This document shows, piece after piece, positions 1 through 12,570 of a DNA stretch of 64,000 nucleotides (the first letter of the stretch is position 1; each line of letters starts with the position of its first letter). Both the position numbers and the translations under genes were made by a program. This stretch comes from Epiperipatus broadwayi (taxonomy: Eukaryota; Onychophora; Udeonychophora; Euonychophora; Peripatidae). The DNA lies in the NCBI GenBank assembly GCA_028023455.1, contig JAQFVV010000050.1:3784626-3848625 (forward strand). The letters are read 5' to 3'. Under the pieces are notes generated by a model, which was not told where the DNA came from, ran no database searches, and worked only from the letters and a program-made list of their open reading frames with translations.

Positions 1-194
1 CTGAAAAAGTGACTGCTGATTTAATATTTTTTATTAAATCTTGGTCTGATCAGGGTTATGATTCATATGTAATTATTAATTTTATTTACTCCCCTGCTTG
101 AGTAATGGGTCTTTAAAATTTTTTTTGCAAATTAATATATTTTTTAAAAAAAAAAAATAATATAAATAAATAATTACAAAGATTTTAAAATTAA

Positions 195-849
195 AAAGTT
201 CAAGTTACATGGATAAGCATTCATTTTTTATAACGTCTTGCGTGCGATTATAATTACGATAGAATGACAGCCTGTTAAGCTAATTGCGCAGACGCTGTGA
301 GAATGTTATTAATAAATGAATACCTTCGAACAACCACATGATATAGTATTTGTGTAAGAGTAAAAAGGAATCCTCTTACCCTTATGACTCAAATGTTTAT
401 ATATGAGCAAATCTAAAGTAGTTGTAACGAAGGCGTGACTACATAATAGTCACTTTAAATTACAATATATAATGTCTGTATGAATGACGCCGATGAAATT
501 TTCTAGAATTTACTGAACACCACTCTAAATGAAACTAAATCATATACATGGATAAGCATTTATTTTTTATAACGTCTTGCGTGTGATTATAATTATGATA
601 GAATGACAGCCTGTTAAGCTAATTGCGCAGACGCTGTGAGAATGTTATTAATAAATGAATACCTTCGAACAACCACATGATATAGTATTTGTGTAAACAT
701 TTGAGTCGTAAGGGTAAGAGGATTCCTTTTTACTCTTACACAAATACTATATCATGTGGTTGTTCGAAGGTATTCATTTATTAATAACATTCTCACAGCG
801 TCTGCGCAATTAGCTTAACAGGCTGTCATTCTATCGTAAAGTTCAAGTT
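195..849. repeat. Foldback repeat cluster with 100-bp inverted arms
   Basis: A ~100-bp arm occurs three times: plus orientation at about 252-355 and 597-696, and reverse complement at 736-835. The last two form a near-perfect hairpin around a 39-bp spacer (697-735). The first copy is followed by the same spacer in the opposite orientation (356-396), so 252-396 equals the reverse complement of 697-835. The two plus copies also share ~50 bp upstream (about 204-256 and 545-596). A 12-bp direct repeat, AAAGTTCAAGTT, lies at 195-206 and 838-849 and may be a target duplication. No coding potential was seen. It resembles a foldback or MITE-type element, but the superfamily is not recognised. Confidence 0.75.
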
Positions 850-1159
850 GTAAAAGTCTAAAAGTTTAAGAAGGGGTAATTCCTGTTACAATATATAATA
901 GTTGCAGAAAAATGTTTTGTTGTGAACTAAAAAAATAATATTTGATTTCTCTTGACTTAAAGGAACCAAGCAGAATAAATTCCTAATCTCATATCCTTAT
1001 TTTTTTATCATTGCAGTTTTTATTACTATATAAATATTTATATAATATATGAAATTGGATGGGGGTTATTTTGCCAATGTGCATCATCTATTATGGTGAG
1101 TTTATTGGCTTTTTACCTCTGAGTTTATGATCCATAAATGACATACTTTTTTCTCTCAG
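850..1159. other. AT-rich stretch, nothing recognised
   Basis: No open frame, repeat or RNA structure that I can support. Confidence 0.5.
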
Positions 1160-1800
1160 TTGCTTGATAGCTTTTTTATAAATCTCTTCATATACACTTT
1201 AATGCAATTTTTATATAATACTTTTATTTTTCTAACAATTTCTACTGTCATGCAGTCTTCATCACTAATCCTTTATGTCTTTTTTCTTTCTAGAAGTGTT
1301 ATTATTCTTACAGTGTTTCCATTACTTCTTTTGCATTTTTTTATATTATGTTTTTATAAATCTCCTTATATACACTTTAAAGCAATTTTTATATAATATA
1401 ATTCCTCCTTTATTTTTTAATGGTTTTGACAGTCCTGCAGTTTTCATCAGTTGTCTTTTCTTTTTCCTAGAAGTGTTATTATTCTTACATCTTTTCCTTT
1501 ATTTCTTTTACATTTTTTTTTATATATATTATGTTTTTATAAATGTTCTTATATACACTTTAAAGCAATTTTTATATAATTCCTCCTTTATTTTTTAACA
1601 GTTTTGACAGTCCTGCAGTCTTCATCAGCTGTATTTGCTTCTTCGTAGAAGTCTTATTATTCTTATGTATTTAGGAGAGTCAAAACTGTTAAAAAATTTA
1701 AGGAGAAATTATATAAAAATTGCATTAAAATACATATGAGGAGATTTATATAAAAGTAACATATATGAATATATAAAGAAAAATGTGAAAGAAGATATTG
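1160..1800. repeat. ~180-bp tandem repeat (three units) plus inverted partial unit
   Basis: The phrase CTTTAAAGCAATTTTTATAT recurs near 1197, 1375 and 1558, giving a period of about 178-183 bp. From 1680 to 1800 the same unit appears in the opposite orientation (GTTAAAAAATTTAAGGAG and what follows). Read on the minus strand, each unit carries CTGATGAAGACTGCAGG or a variant of it (near 1445 and 1625; degraded near 1250). This resembles the first hammerhead box, but the GAAA box reads AAAA. The order, minus units then a plus partial unit, is the same head-to-head layout as the ribozyme repeats further on. Confidence 0.65.
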
Positions 1801-1999
1801 CCTAATAGCTCTTATTTGAAATATCAGTTGAGTTATTTTGAAAGCAGATTGAATGTGTGCATGAATGAACTTTTTTAAAATAGAAATTTACAGTCACCAT
1901 AGGCAAAATATAATCATGGATATTATTCCCAAGAGGTTGTAAGGATATCAGCCAAAGCAAATGCTGACAGCCAAAGGTGAAGGATGTTATAAATCACCT

Positions 2000-4870
2000 G
2001 ATTGTGAATCCAGGCTATAATTTGATGATGATATTTTGTTTAGGTACTTACAACTTCATATCCTTTTCAAATGAAAGAAGATTGCAGAATTGGAAAAAGA
2101 ATGGTCTAATCTTTAAGGTGATATTGATTAATTTTGTAGAATTAGAAGCATAGATGAAGAGATGATTGATTTAAAATGTGGGCATACACTTTCAAATAAT
2201 ATTCATTTTTTAAAAAAGTGATAGAATAACATTGTGAAGATGGGTGGTGTATCAGACAGAGTGACAATATTAAGTATTCAACTTAATGAAAGATACTAAA
2301 TGTGGATAATATATTGTTTGTCTGAAGGTTTATGGTGATAGGGTTATAATTGTATTTATATATTGGACTATTTCCATCATCTAATATGAGTAAATATTGT
2401 TTTTAGAAAAAATTAAATTTATTTAAATATTTCAAATACATTTAGGTGTTGGTAATGTTCATAAAAGATGATGGAAATTGTTCAATATATAAATACAGCA
2501 GATAATATATATTTATGCACAAGAAAGTTCTCTTCATGATGAAAACGTAGATGACTTTTATCTGGATATACAAACGGATTTAGATCAGACCAAACAACAT
2601 TTTAATATTGTCATGAGAATCTTTAATCTTAGAATTGGTAAGTTATTGAAAGATTAAAGTATTATGGGTAAAATTGGTTATGGTGATAGACATGAGAGGA
2701 CACAGCCTTGTGACATTTTCAGCAAAAGAAAAACTATATATTATGACTTCTTTTTTTGAGTAATTGGACATGGATCCTCGTTGGAGTATATTTTTATTAA
2801 CAAGAAATTTGTATTCCAAGATTTAACATTAGAATTGTCCTCGATTAGTAAAATGTAAAATACATGTAAATGCAAATCTAGAGAAGTAAACATTATTAAG
2901 CAAAATAGTATTCACAGTTGATTGATACTCATAAACTTCAGAAACATTCTAATAAATTTAAATTAGAACTTAAAAGTTGTTTTAAAATATAAAAAAAGAT
3001 AGATGTTATATAAAAGTGACAATTGATCTATAAAATTTGTAAACAAAAGAAGGAATATCAAAATTTGTAAAAATAATCCATTAAAAAGGATTGGATATCT
3101 AAAAGTTCACAAATGGTATAAAAAGAGTTAATGATATAAAAATATATACGTGAAATAGCAAAGAAAAGTATAAAAGAAAATAAAAGTATCAAAAATATAA
3201 AAGAACATCTTGAAACAAAGTTATATCGGCAATAAAAAGAAAATATGGAATTATTCCTAGAAAGAAAGATAGCATCATGAAATGTGTGGATTTTTATAAT
3301 ATATATATAACAATAAAAAAATATCCCCTACAATTATTATATCTTCTGAATTGGTAAAGGTTTTAAATGAAGAAGTAATACATGAAATAAAATCCACGAG
3401 GAAGAGAAAAGCTCTAAATAGTGATAGAATTATAATCATTTTTTTTAAAAAAAGCAGATGAAGAAATTGGAGAAATGTTGCCGAAGTTATATACCAAATG
3501 TCTAAGTGATATAAATGTATCAAATGATTCGAAGAATGCAATATTTAAAAACAGTGATAAAGAAAGTATTAAAGTATAACCTTGAACAACAACATTTGGA
3601 TAAATTTAAAAGTAGTTTTATCATAGTAGATGATATCCAAATATTGAGAGAAGTTATAAAAAAAATCAATGAATAGTCATTATGTTATGAGATTATGATC
3701 ATCAAAAGAATTTAATTCACTAATCGTTTCTACAATGATTATAACATTGGATCATCAAGATATAGACCTAGGATATTGTCATTTATTAAAATGAAACAGC
3801 AATGGTCACCTTACATTGTGATACTAGGAAAATTAATATTGAGAAGTACATAGATAAAATGACTCCACATCTCCAATACTTCTTATAGCAGTTTTTCAAG
3901 AAGCAGTTTATCAATTAAAGTGGAAAACTAAGGGAATAAAAGTCAATGGAAATTATTTAAGTCATATAGATTTTGCAGATGCTATAATTGTTTGTTGTTT
4001 TGCAAATAATACTTCAGACCTTCAGGACATGTTACAAAAGTTAATGAATGTTAGAAAGTTAGACAAAAAATAAATGCTAAAAAGAATCAAAAAGAAAACG
4101 AAAATAAAGATAGATAAAGTTGAATTGAAAGAAATTAACAATTACAAATAACTTGATCACATTATTAATACAGTTGGAAACACAATGGATAAAACTGATC
4201 ATAGAACTAAAATTAGAGGGTTATTGTTATAAATAATTTAATATTAAAATGAAATATACCTTGTCTTTGAAAGGAAAGGTTGCTAAGAATTATTTTTTAA
4301 TTCTTATATTATATATCATCAACATTCAACTATTATTGATCCACTGCAGAATAAAGTCCTCTTTAAGTTTAATCTTGTTTCTGTGATCTTGTCTCTCTTT
4401 CCTACATCACTCCTGCACAATCCCATATTTCATCCATCCATTTCACATGTGGATGCCAGTATTTATTTATTGATCATTTAACAAAAAAAGCAACACAGAG
4501 ACTTCAGACCCTTCAATGATGCATAGAAAGATGTATGTTAGGATTAGCGGAAAGGGTTCAAAAATGAAATACATTGGTGAAAGAAGAACACATGTTACTG
4601 ACATCATTAAAAGATTTTAGAGACTCAAGTGGAGCTGGTGTTAATATATTTCTAGAAGAGATGGTACTAGATGGGCAGTTAAAGTATTAAACATGATTCC
4701 AGGAGATTGTAAAAAGACTTTATTAAGATGTCACATGGGAATTGGATAGATGAAATATAAGATGGTGCCAGAGTAATGCAGAGAAGAAAGATTAGAGATC
4801 AGAGAAACTAGATTTATCTAAAAGAGAAGTTCATCCTGCAGTGAATCGATAGTAGCTGAAAATAATGATA
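2000..4870 (+). mobile_element. Degenerate APE-type LINE, copy 1
   Basis: This is an old non-LTR retrotransposon with many stops and frameshifts. Around 2508-2860 the translation resembles a LINE apurinic-type endonuclease: YAQESSLHDENVDDFY, then DQTKQHFNIVM, then a relic of GERNERG. The expected GDFN is RIFN here. From about 3360 it reads as reverse transcriptase: EEVIHEIKSTRKRKALNSD, LYTKCLSDINVSNDSKNA, and near 3950-4050 a relic of the catalytic block reading FADA instead of FADD. Near 4170-4270 it matches the region before the conserved PMCLKRKV stretch of copy 2. The 3' end (about 4835-4870) matches the 3' end of copy 2. The clade looks RTE-like, but that is inference. The 5' limit is approximate. 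Confidence 0.7.
4330..4485. repeat. Insertion interrupting LINE copy 1
   Basis: LINE similarity stops after about 4320 and resumes near 4485 (GCAACACAGAGACTTCAGAC). The intervening ~150 bp, starting around CCACTGCAGAATAAAGTCC, has no counterpart in copy 2 and resembles the body of a short interspersed repeat. The family is not identified. Confidence 0.4.
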
Positions 4871-4943
4871 ATATATATTTTTTAGATTTCTTTTTTGCAT
4901 TTTTTTAAGTTATTGTAATACAGACACATACTCATACACACAT

Positions 4944-5935
4944 ATATGCATTCTATAAACATTTCTTCAGTGATTAAAGCATTGGATCATCAAGGTATAG
5001 ATCCAGGATCATTTCATATTTTAAAGAATATTTATAAAAATGCAACAGCAACAATTAGATTACATAATGATACTGGAAAAGTCAACATTGAGAAGGATGT
5101 AAGACAAGTTGACTCATGGGAAACTAAAGGAGTGAAAGTAAATGAAGATTATTTACATTATGTATATTTTGCTGATGATGTAGGTGTTTTTGAAAATAAT
5201 GCTTTAGAGTTGCAGGAAATGTTGCAGGAGTTATCAGATAAAAGTAGGAAAGTAGGACTAAGGATAAATGTTAAAAAGACTAAAATAATGTTTAATCGAT
5301 TTGCTCAAAATATAAAATAAAGATTGATTATGATGAATTATAAGAAGTTAACAGTTACAAATACTTTGGTCAAATTATTAATACAGATTAAAACATAATG
5401 GATGAAATTAATCATAGAATTAAACTTTGTTGGAGTGCTTTTGGTAGAAATAAATTGATACTGAAAGGAAATACGCCTATGTGTTTGAAAAGGAAGGTTT
5501 TTAACAAATGTGTTTTGCCAGTTCTTACATACGGATCTGAAACTTGGACACTTAATAGAAGAGCAATACAGAGACTTCAGACCACTCAAAGAAGTGTGGA
5601 GAGATGCATACTGGGAGTAACAAGAAGAGTTTGACAATGCAATGTATGGGTAAGAGAACAAACAGGTGTTACTGACCTCATTGAAAAATTAAAGATTGAA
5701 GTGGAGTTGGGTTGGATATATTGCTAGAAAAGATTATAATAGATAGACAATTGAAGTCTTAAACTGGATTCCAAGAGATTGTAAAAGACCCAGAAAGAGA
5801 CCACATGTGAGATGGCTGGATGAGATGAAAAAGTGTGCAGGGGTAATGTGGAGAAGAGAAACTAAAGATCGGAGAAGATGGATTGAATTTGGAGAGACCT
5901 TCATCCTCCAGTGGATTGACAATGGCTGATGATAT
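4944..5935 (+). mobile_element. 5'-truncated LINE, copy 2 (reverse transcriptase and C-terminus)
   Basis: A second copy lies head to tail behind copy 1 and begins inside the reverse transcriptase. The longest open stretch (4946-5320, 124 residues) holds the palm: LDHQGIDPGSFHILKNIYK, then KGVKVNEDYLHYVYFADDVG with the catalytic FADD at about 5168-5179, then ELQEMLQELS and KVGLRINVKKTKIM. After a frameshift and a stop, 5398-5634 carries the C-terminal block IPMCLKRKVxNxCVLPVLTYGSETW (positions 5470-5560) and a QRSVERCILGVTRR relic. Weak similarity continues to the 3' end near 5930, which runs into a short TA-rich tail. It is related to the widespread invertebrate LINEs often mis-annotated as craniofacial development protein 2-like. 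It is dead because of stops and frameshifts. Confidence 0.8.
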
Positions 5936-6153
5936 ATATATAACCCAAGTAAATATACTTTTATAATAGAATAAATATATAAATTAACCTATTAACAACG
6001 TTTAACTAAAGACCAAATGAATCTTCACAAATATTCACTTACAAAGTTTGGTATAATTTTATATATGTATGTGAGTGTTCCTGTTAGCTTTTACTTGTGC
6101 ATATATAAATAAATGTAACTATTAAGCTATTAATTCCATGTGGTATCTATATA

Positions 6154-6432
6154 TGTAATGTTCTGATATTTTGCGATATTTCCCACATTTGATTATAACG
6201 CTTCGACAATTCAATTTATTTCTTTACTGTAGCTAGCGCTTTCAAAGGACATGGCCTTCATTTTCAAAGCTGTAGACAGTTTTGGTGCTTATTGTTTAAC
6301 GTAAAAGATGCAAAATTATGTAAATCAAGTTTGCCATTTCCTAGAGATATCACAGAAAGTGTTTCTTTTGTTCATTGAGTTAGCGTCCGAATTAATAAAG
6401 GAAATATTATCGCAAAATATCAGATCATTACA
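6154..6432. mobile_element. MITE with ~30-bp terminal inverted repeats
   Basis: The left end TGTAATGTTCTGATATTTTG (6154 on, continuing CGATATTTCC) is the inverted complement of the right end (6400-6432, ...CAAAATATCAGATCATTACA), with a few mismatches and small gaps. The interior (~215 bp) is non-coding. It is flanked on both sides by TATA, so a TA or TATATA target duplication is possible but not informative. Confidence 0.65.
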
Positions 6433-7984
6433 TATATAAATAAATTAAAATCAATAAGAAAAATAAAATATTCTAAGTATACTTAAACGACTTCTAAAAT
6501 ATATTGCGTTATAAATCCATCTATCGAATTGTTTTCGATTGCTTTTTGTCAAAATGTAATAAGATTTCTAATAACATTTTGTTTTGTATCTTTCGATGAG
6601 TTCTCTACATGGTTCTGGCTTAATAGTAACTTATTAAATTTCAAAGAAAGATTAGAGTTTTAAATATTTTAAATACGACAACAACTAAAAAAGACTTTAT
6701 AAATAATCAGACAGTCCCTTATAAAAATATTTTATTATTAATGCTTTTTCAACTATTTTAGTTTATTATTATTATTAAAAATCTAATAGTTTTTGAAAAG
6801 TTCTATAAAGTATTGGGTAATCTAATTTACGAAGACATGTTGAATTAAGTAGTTAGATATCACATAGAATATATAGGCAAATGATCAAGAATAATTCAGT
6901 TTTCTTTTTTAAAAAAACTACATTCTGCAAAATTTACTCACTAAGAAGGAAGTATTTACAATGTATCCTATTTAAAAGGCGATTGTTTTGTCTCCATGCT
7001 GTCTACAAAACTCTCTTTAAATCGATATGTGTGTTATGTCGCGACATAGTTTAGCTATTTACAAAAAAATTAAAGCTTTTGCGTATATGATAACAAATTA
7101 TAATATGAAAATACCAATGTGTGTTATATCTTTTTCAGTATTCCCTGATATCTGCAAGCTATATACAGTTTGAATCATTGTCAATATTTTAATAGCAGTT
7201 TTGTGTATAAAAGATTTCTTTAACTTAAAATATTACGTCTATTAGAATAATAAATGTTAAAAATGAATGAATTAAAAGTTTGTAAAAATCCATGCTTCAT
7301 CAGAAATCAAATCATGATTTGGGCTCAGAATTTCATTTAGAGACTATGTTGCTGGATTAAGACTTTTCTATATCTAATGATTATAACATTTTTGAATGAT
7401 CTGTATTATCTGAAAATGACTGGTGGGATCTGGTTCAAATGCCAGTAACTACTAGTAAAGAATCCTGAAATATATGTTCTTATCATTTTTCTGTGAAAAT
7501 CTTTGCTATATTGTTTCTATGATATTATATTTTTATGTGTATACATACATATGCAATTGTGCCTTTGATCATATAATTTTGACTTTGAATATGGATTTGT
7601 GTATAATAATCTTTATTTTTGTTTACATACGTACGAGTGTATATATATATTATTACATTACAGCATTTCCAATTTTTTTACATGCTGTTTTAAATTTTTA
7701 ATGTAATATCTCTTATATCAGACTGCGCATGTCTCATCAAACCATCAATATAAACATTCAGACTATCATCTCTCCCAATATATGTATATATATACAATTT
7801 GTATTAAAATGTTTTTATGGTTAAATTCTTAAAATTGTTTTATTTATATTATGTGTCATAAGTTTTATTTATTACTAGTTAGTTATTATATTTATATAAT
7901 TAGTTCTTGATATATGTGTGTGTGTGCGTGTTTTGTTTAAATCGATATTTTTTATGTATGTGATATAATAATACTAGCAAATCT
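6433..7984. other. AT-rich intergenic sequence
   Basis: Only short chance frames. The 75-codon frame at 7474-7701 is low-complexity and hydrophobic by composition. No feature supported. Confidence 0.5.
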
Positions 7985-8115
7985 TCCATACAACCATATA
8001 ATAGTAACACCTAGATACAAGAAGGTTTGTGCATGAAATCCCCATCTAGTGATTACTCTTCCAATATCACCATACTAGTTTCTAGCTTGTGGTTTTGATC
8101 GTTGAGAAGCCAAAT
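7985..8115 (-). repeat. Old, diverged copy of hammerhead family A
   Basis: On the minus strand this matches family A from the stem II/GAAACTAGT region through GATATTGG, GAGTA, ACTAGATGGGGATTT, ATGCACAA and CCTTCT. The ribozyme core is degraded: CTGATGA reads AACGATCA. The GAAACTAGT segment is still recognisable. Confidence 0.6.
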
Positions 8116-9650
8116 AACTGCAAGTATTGATAAAGTAGAAATGGCTTACTGTTTATTGAGAACAAAATTACATATTTTTTAAAATAATGTTTCATTTTTA
8201 ACACACATTTAAATTTCATTATGTAAAATTGTCTCTGCGTTTATACTTAACTTTATATATAAATTATATATATATATCGATTTTATTAACACTTTTTTTA
8301 AATAATTATTTAGTCTACCAGTATTTTGTGCTATATTAAAAGTTACAATAAAATGCGAAGAAACACGGCTATTGTCATTCTACTTATTTTTAATTATATA
8401 TGATTATAAAATTTATTTCTTATGAAATTTATTTTCTTATCTTCATTGTTTTTTTCATTTTTTATTCTTTATATATATCGAACATTTGATAATCAAATAG
8501 CATACATTTTAATGTTAGATAATTAATCCCTTTGATATTTACATATTTTATTCCTAAATTAAAATACTTAATTGTAAAGAATCTTACAAACACTTTATAC
8601 TCAACTTTATTATTTTCTCTATCATCTTAAATAAAGGTTCCATTTATTAATTAAATTCTCCCCACAATTATGAGTCCATTTTAAAATTTTATTTAATTAC
8701 CTATTTGTTTAATTATAATAAATACTTCAGTAATAAGCACATCATTAACATATATAAAATAACTTTCAATAGTAAAGTGAAAAAAAAAAACATTTCAATT
8801 ATTTTTTTTATAATATGAAAAAATGTAATAAGAAACAGGAGATACGATTAATAATTCCAAAAGCCATCCATCTTTGTTTTCCATGGGAGTCTTAAAAATT
8901 GGTATTAAATTTTGATGCAGTAAATGTCAACTTTAACAAATAAAGATTTAAACCTAGGTAGTAAACATTGATCAATTATTTAAATGGGTTATTTTGTTTT
9001 TGTATAAATTTATATTATTCTGTACCTAATGGCCACATTTGATCGCTTTTATCAATTATTAGCTTGTGAATATTTTTGATAAAGCCAAAAGATGATTTAA
9101 TACTTCTTGTTAAATCTGAATTCATGTTAAAAAATTTTTGAACATTAATCACAGTTATGCTTCCTTTAAAATTCAAGTTTAATCTGTTAGACCTATTTTC
9201 TTTATGCACCTATAAATGTTCAAAGATTTTGGAATTACATTAGCTAATCAATAACTTTTCAAAGACAATTTTCCTATTAATACTTTATTTATATAATGCC
9301 TATATATTGTATTAGTTACTTAAGTATGGAAAATTGATTGAACACATTTATTAATATTTTGTGATGAATTCTGATTCTCAACATTAAATGTAGCCAAATT
9401 TAGGTCCACCTTGCAAATTTTTTATAGAAGTGACTTTCAGTGTGAAACGATTTTGTAACAATAAAAAAAAAAAAATTATTTTTAGCATAATTGTTTTGAA
9501 ATTAGTTTTATATTGAAGAGATATGTATATATGCTTAATGTCAGTAATTGAAAATTTCGAAAGAATTTTTGAAAAAGTAAAGATTTGTAAAGTTTTAATA
9601 AATAAATTATATATATATATAATTAGATACCAACAAGTAACCACCTAAAC
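8116..9650. other. AT-rich intergenic sequence
   Basis: No repeat with a partner in the window and no credible coding frame. Short TA tracts near 8260 and 9610. Confidence 0.45.
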
Positions 9651-9653
9651 ATT

Positions 9654-9889
9654 CATAATAAAGATAGTAATCAATATTTCTCACTGCTGTCAAAGCAACC
9701 GTCCACCTTTTAATAGTAAGAATGGAAATCCACTCTTACTAATGGTCCATTTAATATATATGGACACTTAAAGATTGCAACTTGACCACAGAGAATGAAA
9801 TATTGATACAATGAAGTTTAAATAAACCTCTTTAAACATGAAATAAACATGTCACTGTAATGCAGACTAATAAATAGTCAATTATAACA
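9654..9889 (+). repeat. Interspersed repeat family F, single arm
   Basis: Shares blocks GGAAATCCA, TATGGAC..TTAAAGATTGCAACTTGA, GAAGTTTAAATAAACCTC and AATAGTCAATTATA with the element at 58.26-58.76 kb, in the same order and with similar spacing. That copy is a full inverted repeat; here only one arm is present. It is non-coding and unclassified. Confidence 0.6.
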
Positions 9890-9898
9890 TTACAAACT

Positions 9899-10265
9899 CA
9901 CTATACATATTGTTACACACAGCAAGCTAGAGTAATCAATGAATGCCAGAAGGCTTGTGCATAAAATCCCCATCTAGTGCCTACTCATCCAATATCCCCA
10001 GACTAGTTTCTGGCTAAGATCTAAGATCCAGGTGCAGTGCTCTCAGATCCATGAATCCTCACTGATGAAGGCCACAATCCAGAAACTAGTCTGGGGATGT
10101 TGGATGAGTAGGCACTAGATGGGGATTTTAGACACAAGCCTTCTGGCATCCATTTATTACTCTAGCTTGCTGTGTGTGGCAATACGTATAGTGAGTTTCG
10201 CCTGTTTTAACAACAGCTATACACAAGCATAAGAAGTGATGATCATGTGGTATTGGTTTAAAATT
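9899..10265. mobile_element. Hammerhead family A element, head-to-head
   Basis: The left part (to about 10017) is a minus-strand copy that stops inside the ribozyme. The right part (from about 10018) is a plus-strand copy starting upstream of the ribozyme and running to the family 3' end (ACAACAGCTATACAC...GATCATGTGGT). The two form an inverted repeat of ~115 bp with a ~65-bp centre. A 9-bp direct repeat TTACAAACT lies at 9890-9898 and 10266-10274, consistent with a target duplication. Confidence 0.7.
10056..10097 (+). ncRNA. Hammerhead ribozyme motif, family A, intact core
   Basis: Stem I TCCTCA pairs with TGGGGA. Core CTGATGA is followed by a short stem II (GG/CC, weakened by a C-to-T change in the 3' strand), GAAA, then a palindromic stem III ACTAGT and the cleavage triplet GTC, with predicted cleavage after 10091. 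All catalytic positions (C3, G5, A6, G8, A9, G12, A13, A14, C17) are present. Stem II is the weak point of this copy. Confidence 0.7.
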
Positions 10266-11550
10266 TTACAAACTGCAATACTTTTAAATTGCTCATATTA
10301 TATCTAAATAATTTATATGTACAGATAAATGTAAATGGTATGATTAATTATAAGTTTATTTTAAAAGTATATTAAAATAAAATGTTCTTTCCATTATTAA
10401 CAATTACAAAGTAGAAATGGCATTATTTTAGAAAGAGTAATTAAAATTCTTACAAATGGATAGATTTATTAAGAAGATAAGTATTTGATATAAATTGAGT
10501 CTGGTAATCCCTTTCAAAGATAAAATTTAAAAACTGTTATGATTGCACAAATAAGCCATACACCAAAATGAAGTTAAAGAATAAACTACCACCAATAGAC
10601 CAAGGATTGGAAGGACCATCGATGGATCCAATTTTGCTGATAAGACAACTCAGGAACTAGAAATAGTGGTTATAAATCATCACAAGAATATTGTTTATTG
10701 ATTACCACTGAAGTATTATTATTGGTGATATACTTTGACTGATTTTATTGCATTGATATTTCTTGATTGTGCTTTCAGTATACTTATTGTCTCTGGTGTT
10801 GCAATAAACAACAGAACAGTACAGAAGCTTTGGTCATCTGATAGTGCACAGGAAAAAAGCCCATAAAGAATTATGGAAAGAAGCCAACAGCGAATGTAGA
10901 AACATCTTAAGGAGTGATGTGTCAATTATATATTTAACAGAAACCAGCCATATGCTATCTGATGTTGCCTGATTAAAACTTACCAGTACCATAGATATGG
11001 TTCAATAAACGAAGTCCATTAAAAGTGTATAAATATCTAAAATCCAAGTTTAAACTCTTAGTGATGAATGTAAACGGGTATGAACTTTAAAAATATTTTC
11101 TTATAAATTTCTATTACTAACATTAAGTATTTATCTCCATTGTCCTGAAAGTATTTTATAAATTATTTTGTAAATCTGTTTATAAACTAGTATGACAAGG
11201 AATTTCTATTTTTTTTTTTTTAATCATGTCACAATTCAATCAACATCAATTTACAAGAATAATTTATTATGAAAAGCTTTCAGCTAATTATCACAATCTC
11301 TGGCCATGGTTTTAAAGACTTAGTATTTTAAAACCAGTCATTTCCACTATCTGCAGGTATAAAACACTGCATAGACAGAATCTATTAAGATTGGTTTGTT
11401 TTCATTATCTGTTAATAGTTTACAGTTTTAGGAAACTACACTCCTGATTTGACGCTAGATAATTGGGTGTATTGATGTAAGGAAACTGCTATAACTTTAT
11501 TTTAGGCTGTTTTTTATATTTGAGATGTGTTTACATTTATTTTATTTATT
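10266..11550. other. AT-rich intergenic sequence
   Basis: No supported gene or repeat. The 68-codon minus-strand frame at 10719-10925 has no recognisable motif. Confidence 0.45.
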
Positions 11551-11555
11551 CATAA

Positions 11556-11772
11556 ATGATAGGGATACTGTTTGTGATTGTGGTCACGTGTATTCAGTAC
11601 TTTACTTATAGCAGTTGTATGCAGTAGATGGAAATTCCTATTGTATATTACATGCTTTGTTTGTATACATGTCTTGGATGATACCATTTTGTGATTAATG
11701 GTCTCTTTTACACTCAGTATCTTTACAATAATATATGATAGATGAAAATTCCTTTTGTACATCATATTTCTA
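11556..11772. repeat. Degenerate ~120-bp direct duplication
   Basis: Two neighbouring segments (about 11556-11660 and 11677-11772) share a similar order of words, including GATAGATGAAAATTCCTTTTG versus CAGTAGATGGAAATTCCTATTG. In the minus-strand reading this gives two related YKRNFHL/YNRNFHL phrases. It is probably non-coding. Confidence 0.4.
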
Positions 11773-12153
11773 GCTCATTCATATTTTTTTATTTATAAAG
11801 AATGTAACACAGACATTGTTTTCCTTTCTCTTATATTCACTTATATAATGCTTAGTTAAGTACCTGTATTACAGTCTGAAAGTATTTATCATAGTGCAGT
11901 TTATTACATAGTTTATGAGATGATTTATCATTGCAAATGAATAGAGAATATCCTCAAACTATAGCTTTATTAAATCATAAAACCGTAATAATAATAATAA
12001 TATCACATGATCACCATCTCATACTAGCACATAATTGTTGTAAACAAAGCAAAACTCTCCATACAGTAGTGCCACCCTGTGCTAACCAGAGTAATCAATA
12101 GATGCCAGAAGGCTTGTGCATAAAATCCCTATCCAGTGCCTACTCATCCAATA

Positions 12154-12195
12154 TCCCCAAACTAGTTTCTGGCTTGTGGCCATCATCAGTGAGCC
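12154..12195 (-). ncRNA. Hammerhead ribozyme motif, family A, minus strand
   Basis: Core CTGATGA, four-pair stem II TGGC/GCCA with loop CACAA, GAAA, stem III ACTAGT and triplet GTT. Stem I is shortened because two bases of the usual CTCCTCA are missing upstream. The GTT triplet is permitted but usually slower than GTC. Confidence 0.6.
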
Positions 12196-12528
12196 TTGGA
12201 TCTGAGAGCACTGCACCTAGATCTTAGGATCTAATGCAACTCTCCAGCAGCCACCTTTTAACTCTACTTTACTACAAAACTATGAGAATGAAATTGAAAA
12301 CACAAAAATATTTTCAATCTAAGCTCAATATCTTATATAGTCATATGAGTCTGAACTCAATTCAGCACCCATACATTTTGGTGACTTTGGCTCTTAAACA
12401 ACCATAGCCACCACTATCCTATTAGGCAGGATTGGTGTTAAACCACTAAACATCACATGATCACCATCTCATACTGGAGGGTTGCATTAGATCCTAAGAT
12501 CTAGGTGCAATGCTCTCAGATTCAAGGC

Positions 12529-12570
12529 TCCTCACTGATGATGGCCACAAGCCAGAAACTAGTTTGGGGA
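12529..12570 (+). ncRNA. Hammerhead ribozyme motif, family A, first tandem unit
   Basis: Stem I TCCTCA/TGGGGA (six pairs, one wobble), core CTGATGA, stem II TGGC/GCCA with loop CACAA, GAAA, palindromic stem III ACTAGT, triplet GTT. Predicted cleavage after 12564. It has the best stem II in the window. Confidence 0.75.

Noticed and set aside
1160-1660. Active hammerhead ribozyme in the 180-bp repeat
   Set aside because: G12 of the GAAA box is A, stem III is missing and stem I does not pair around a cleavage site.
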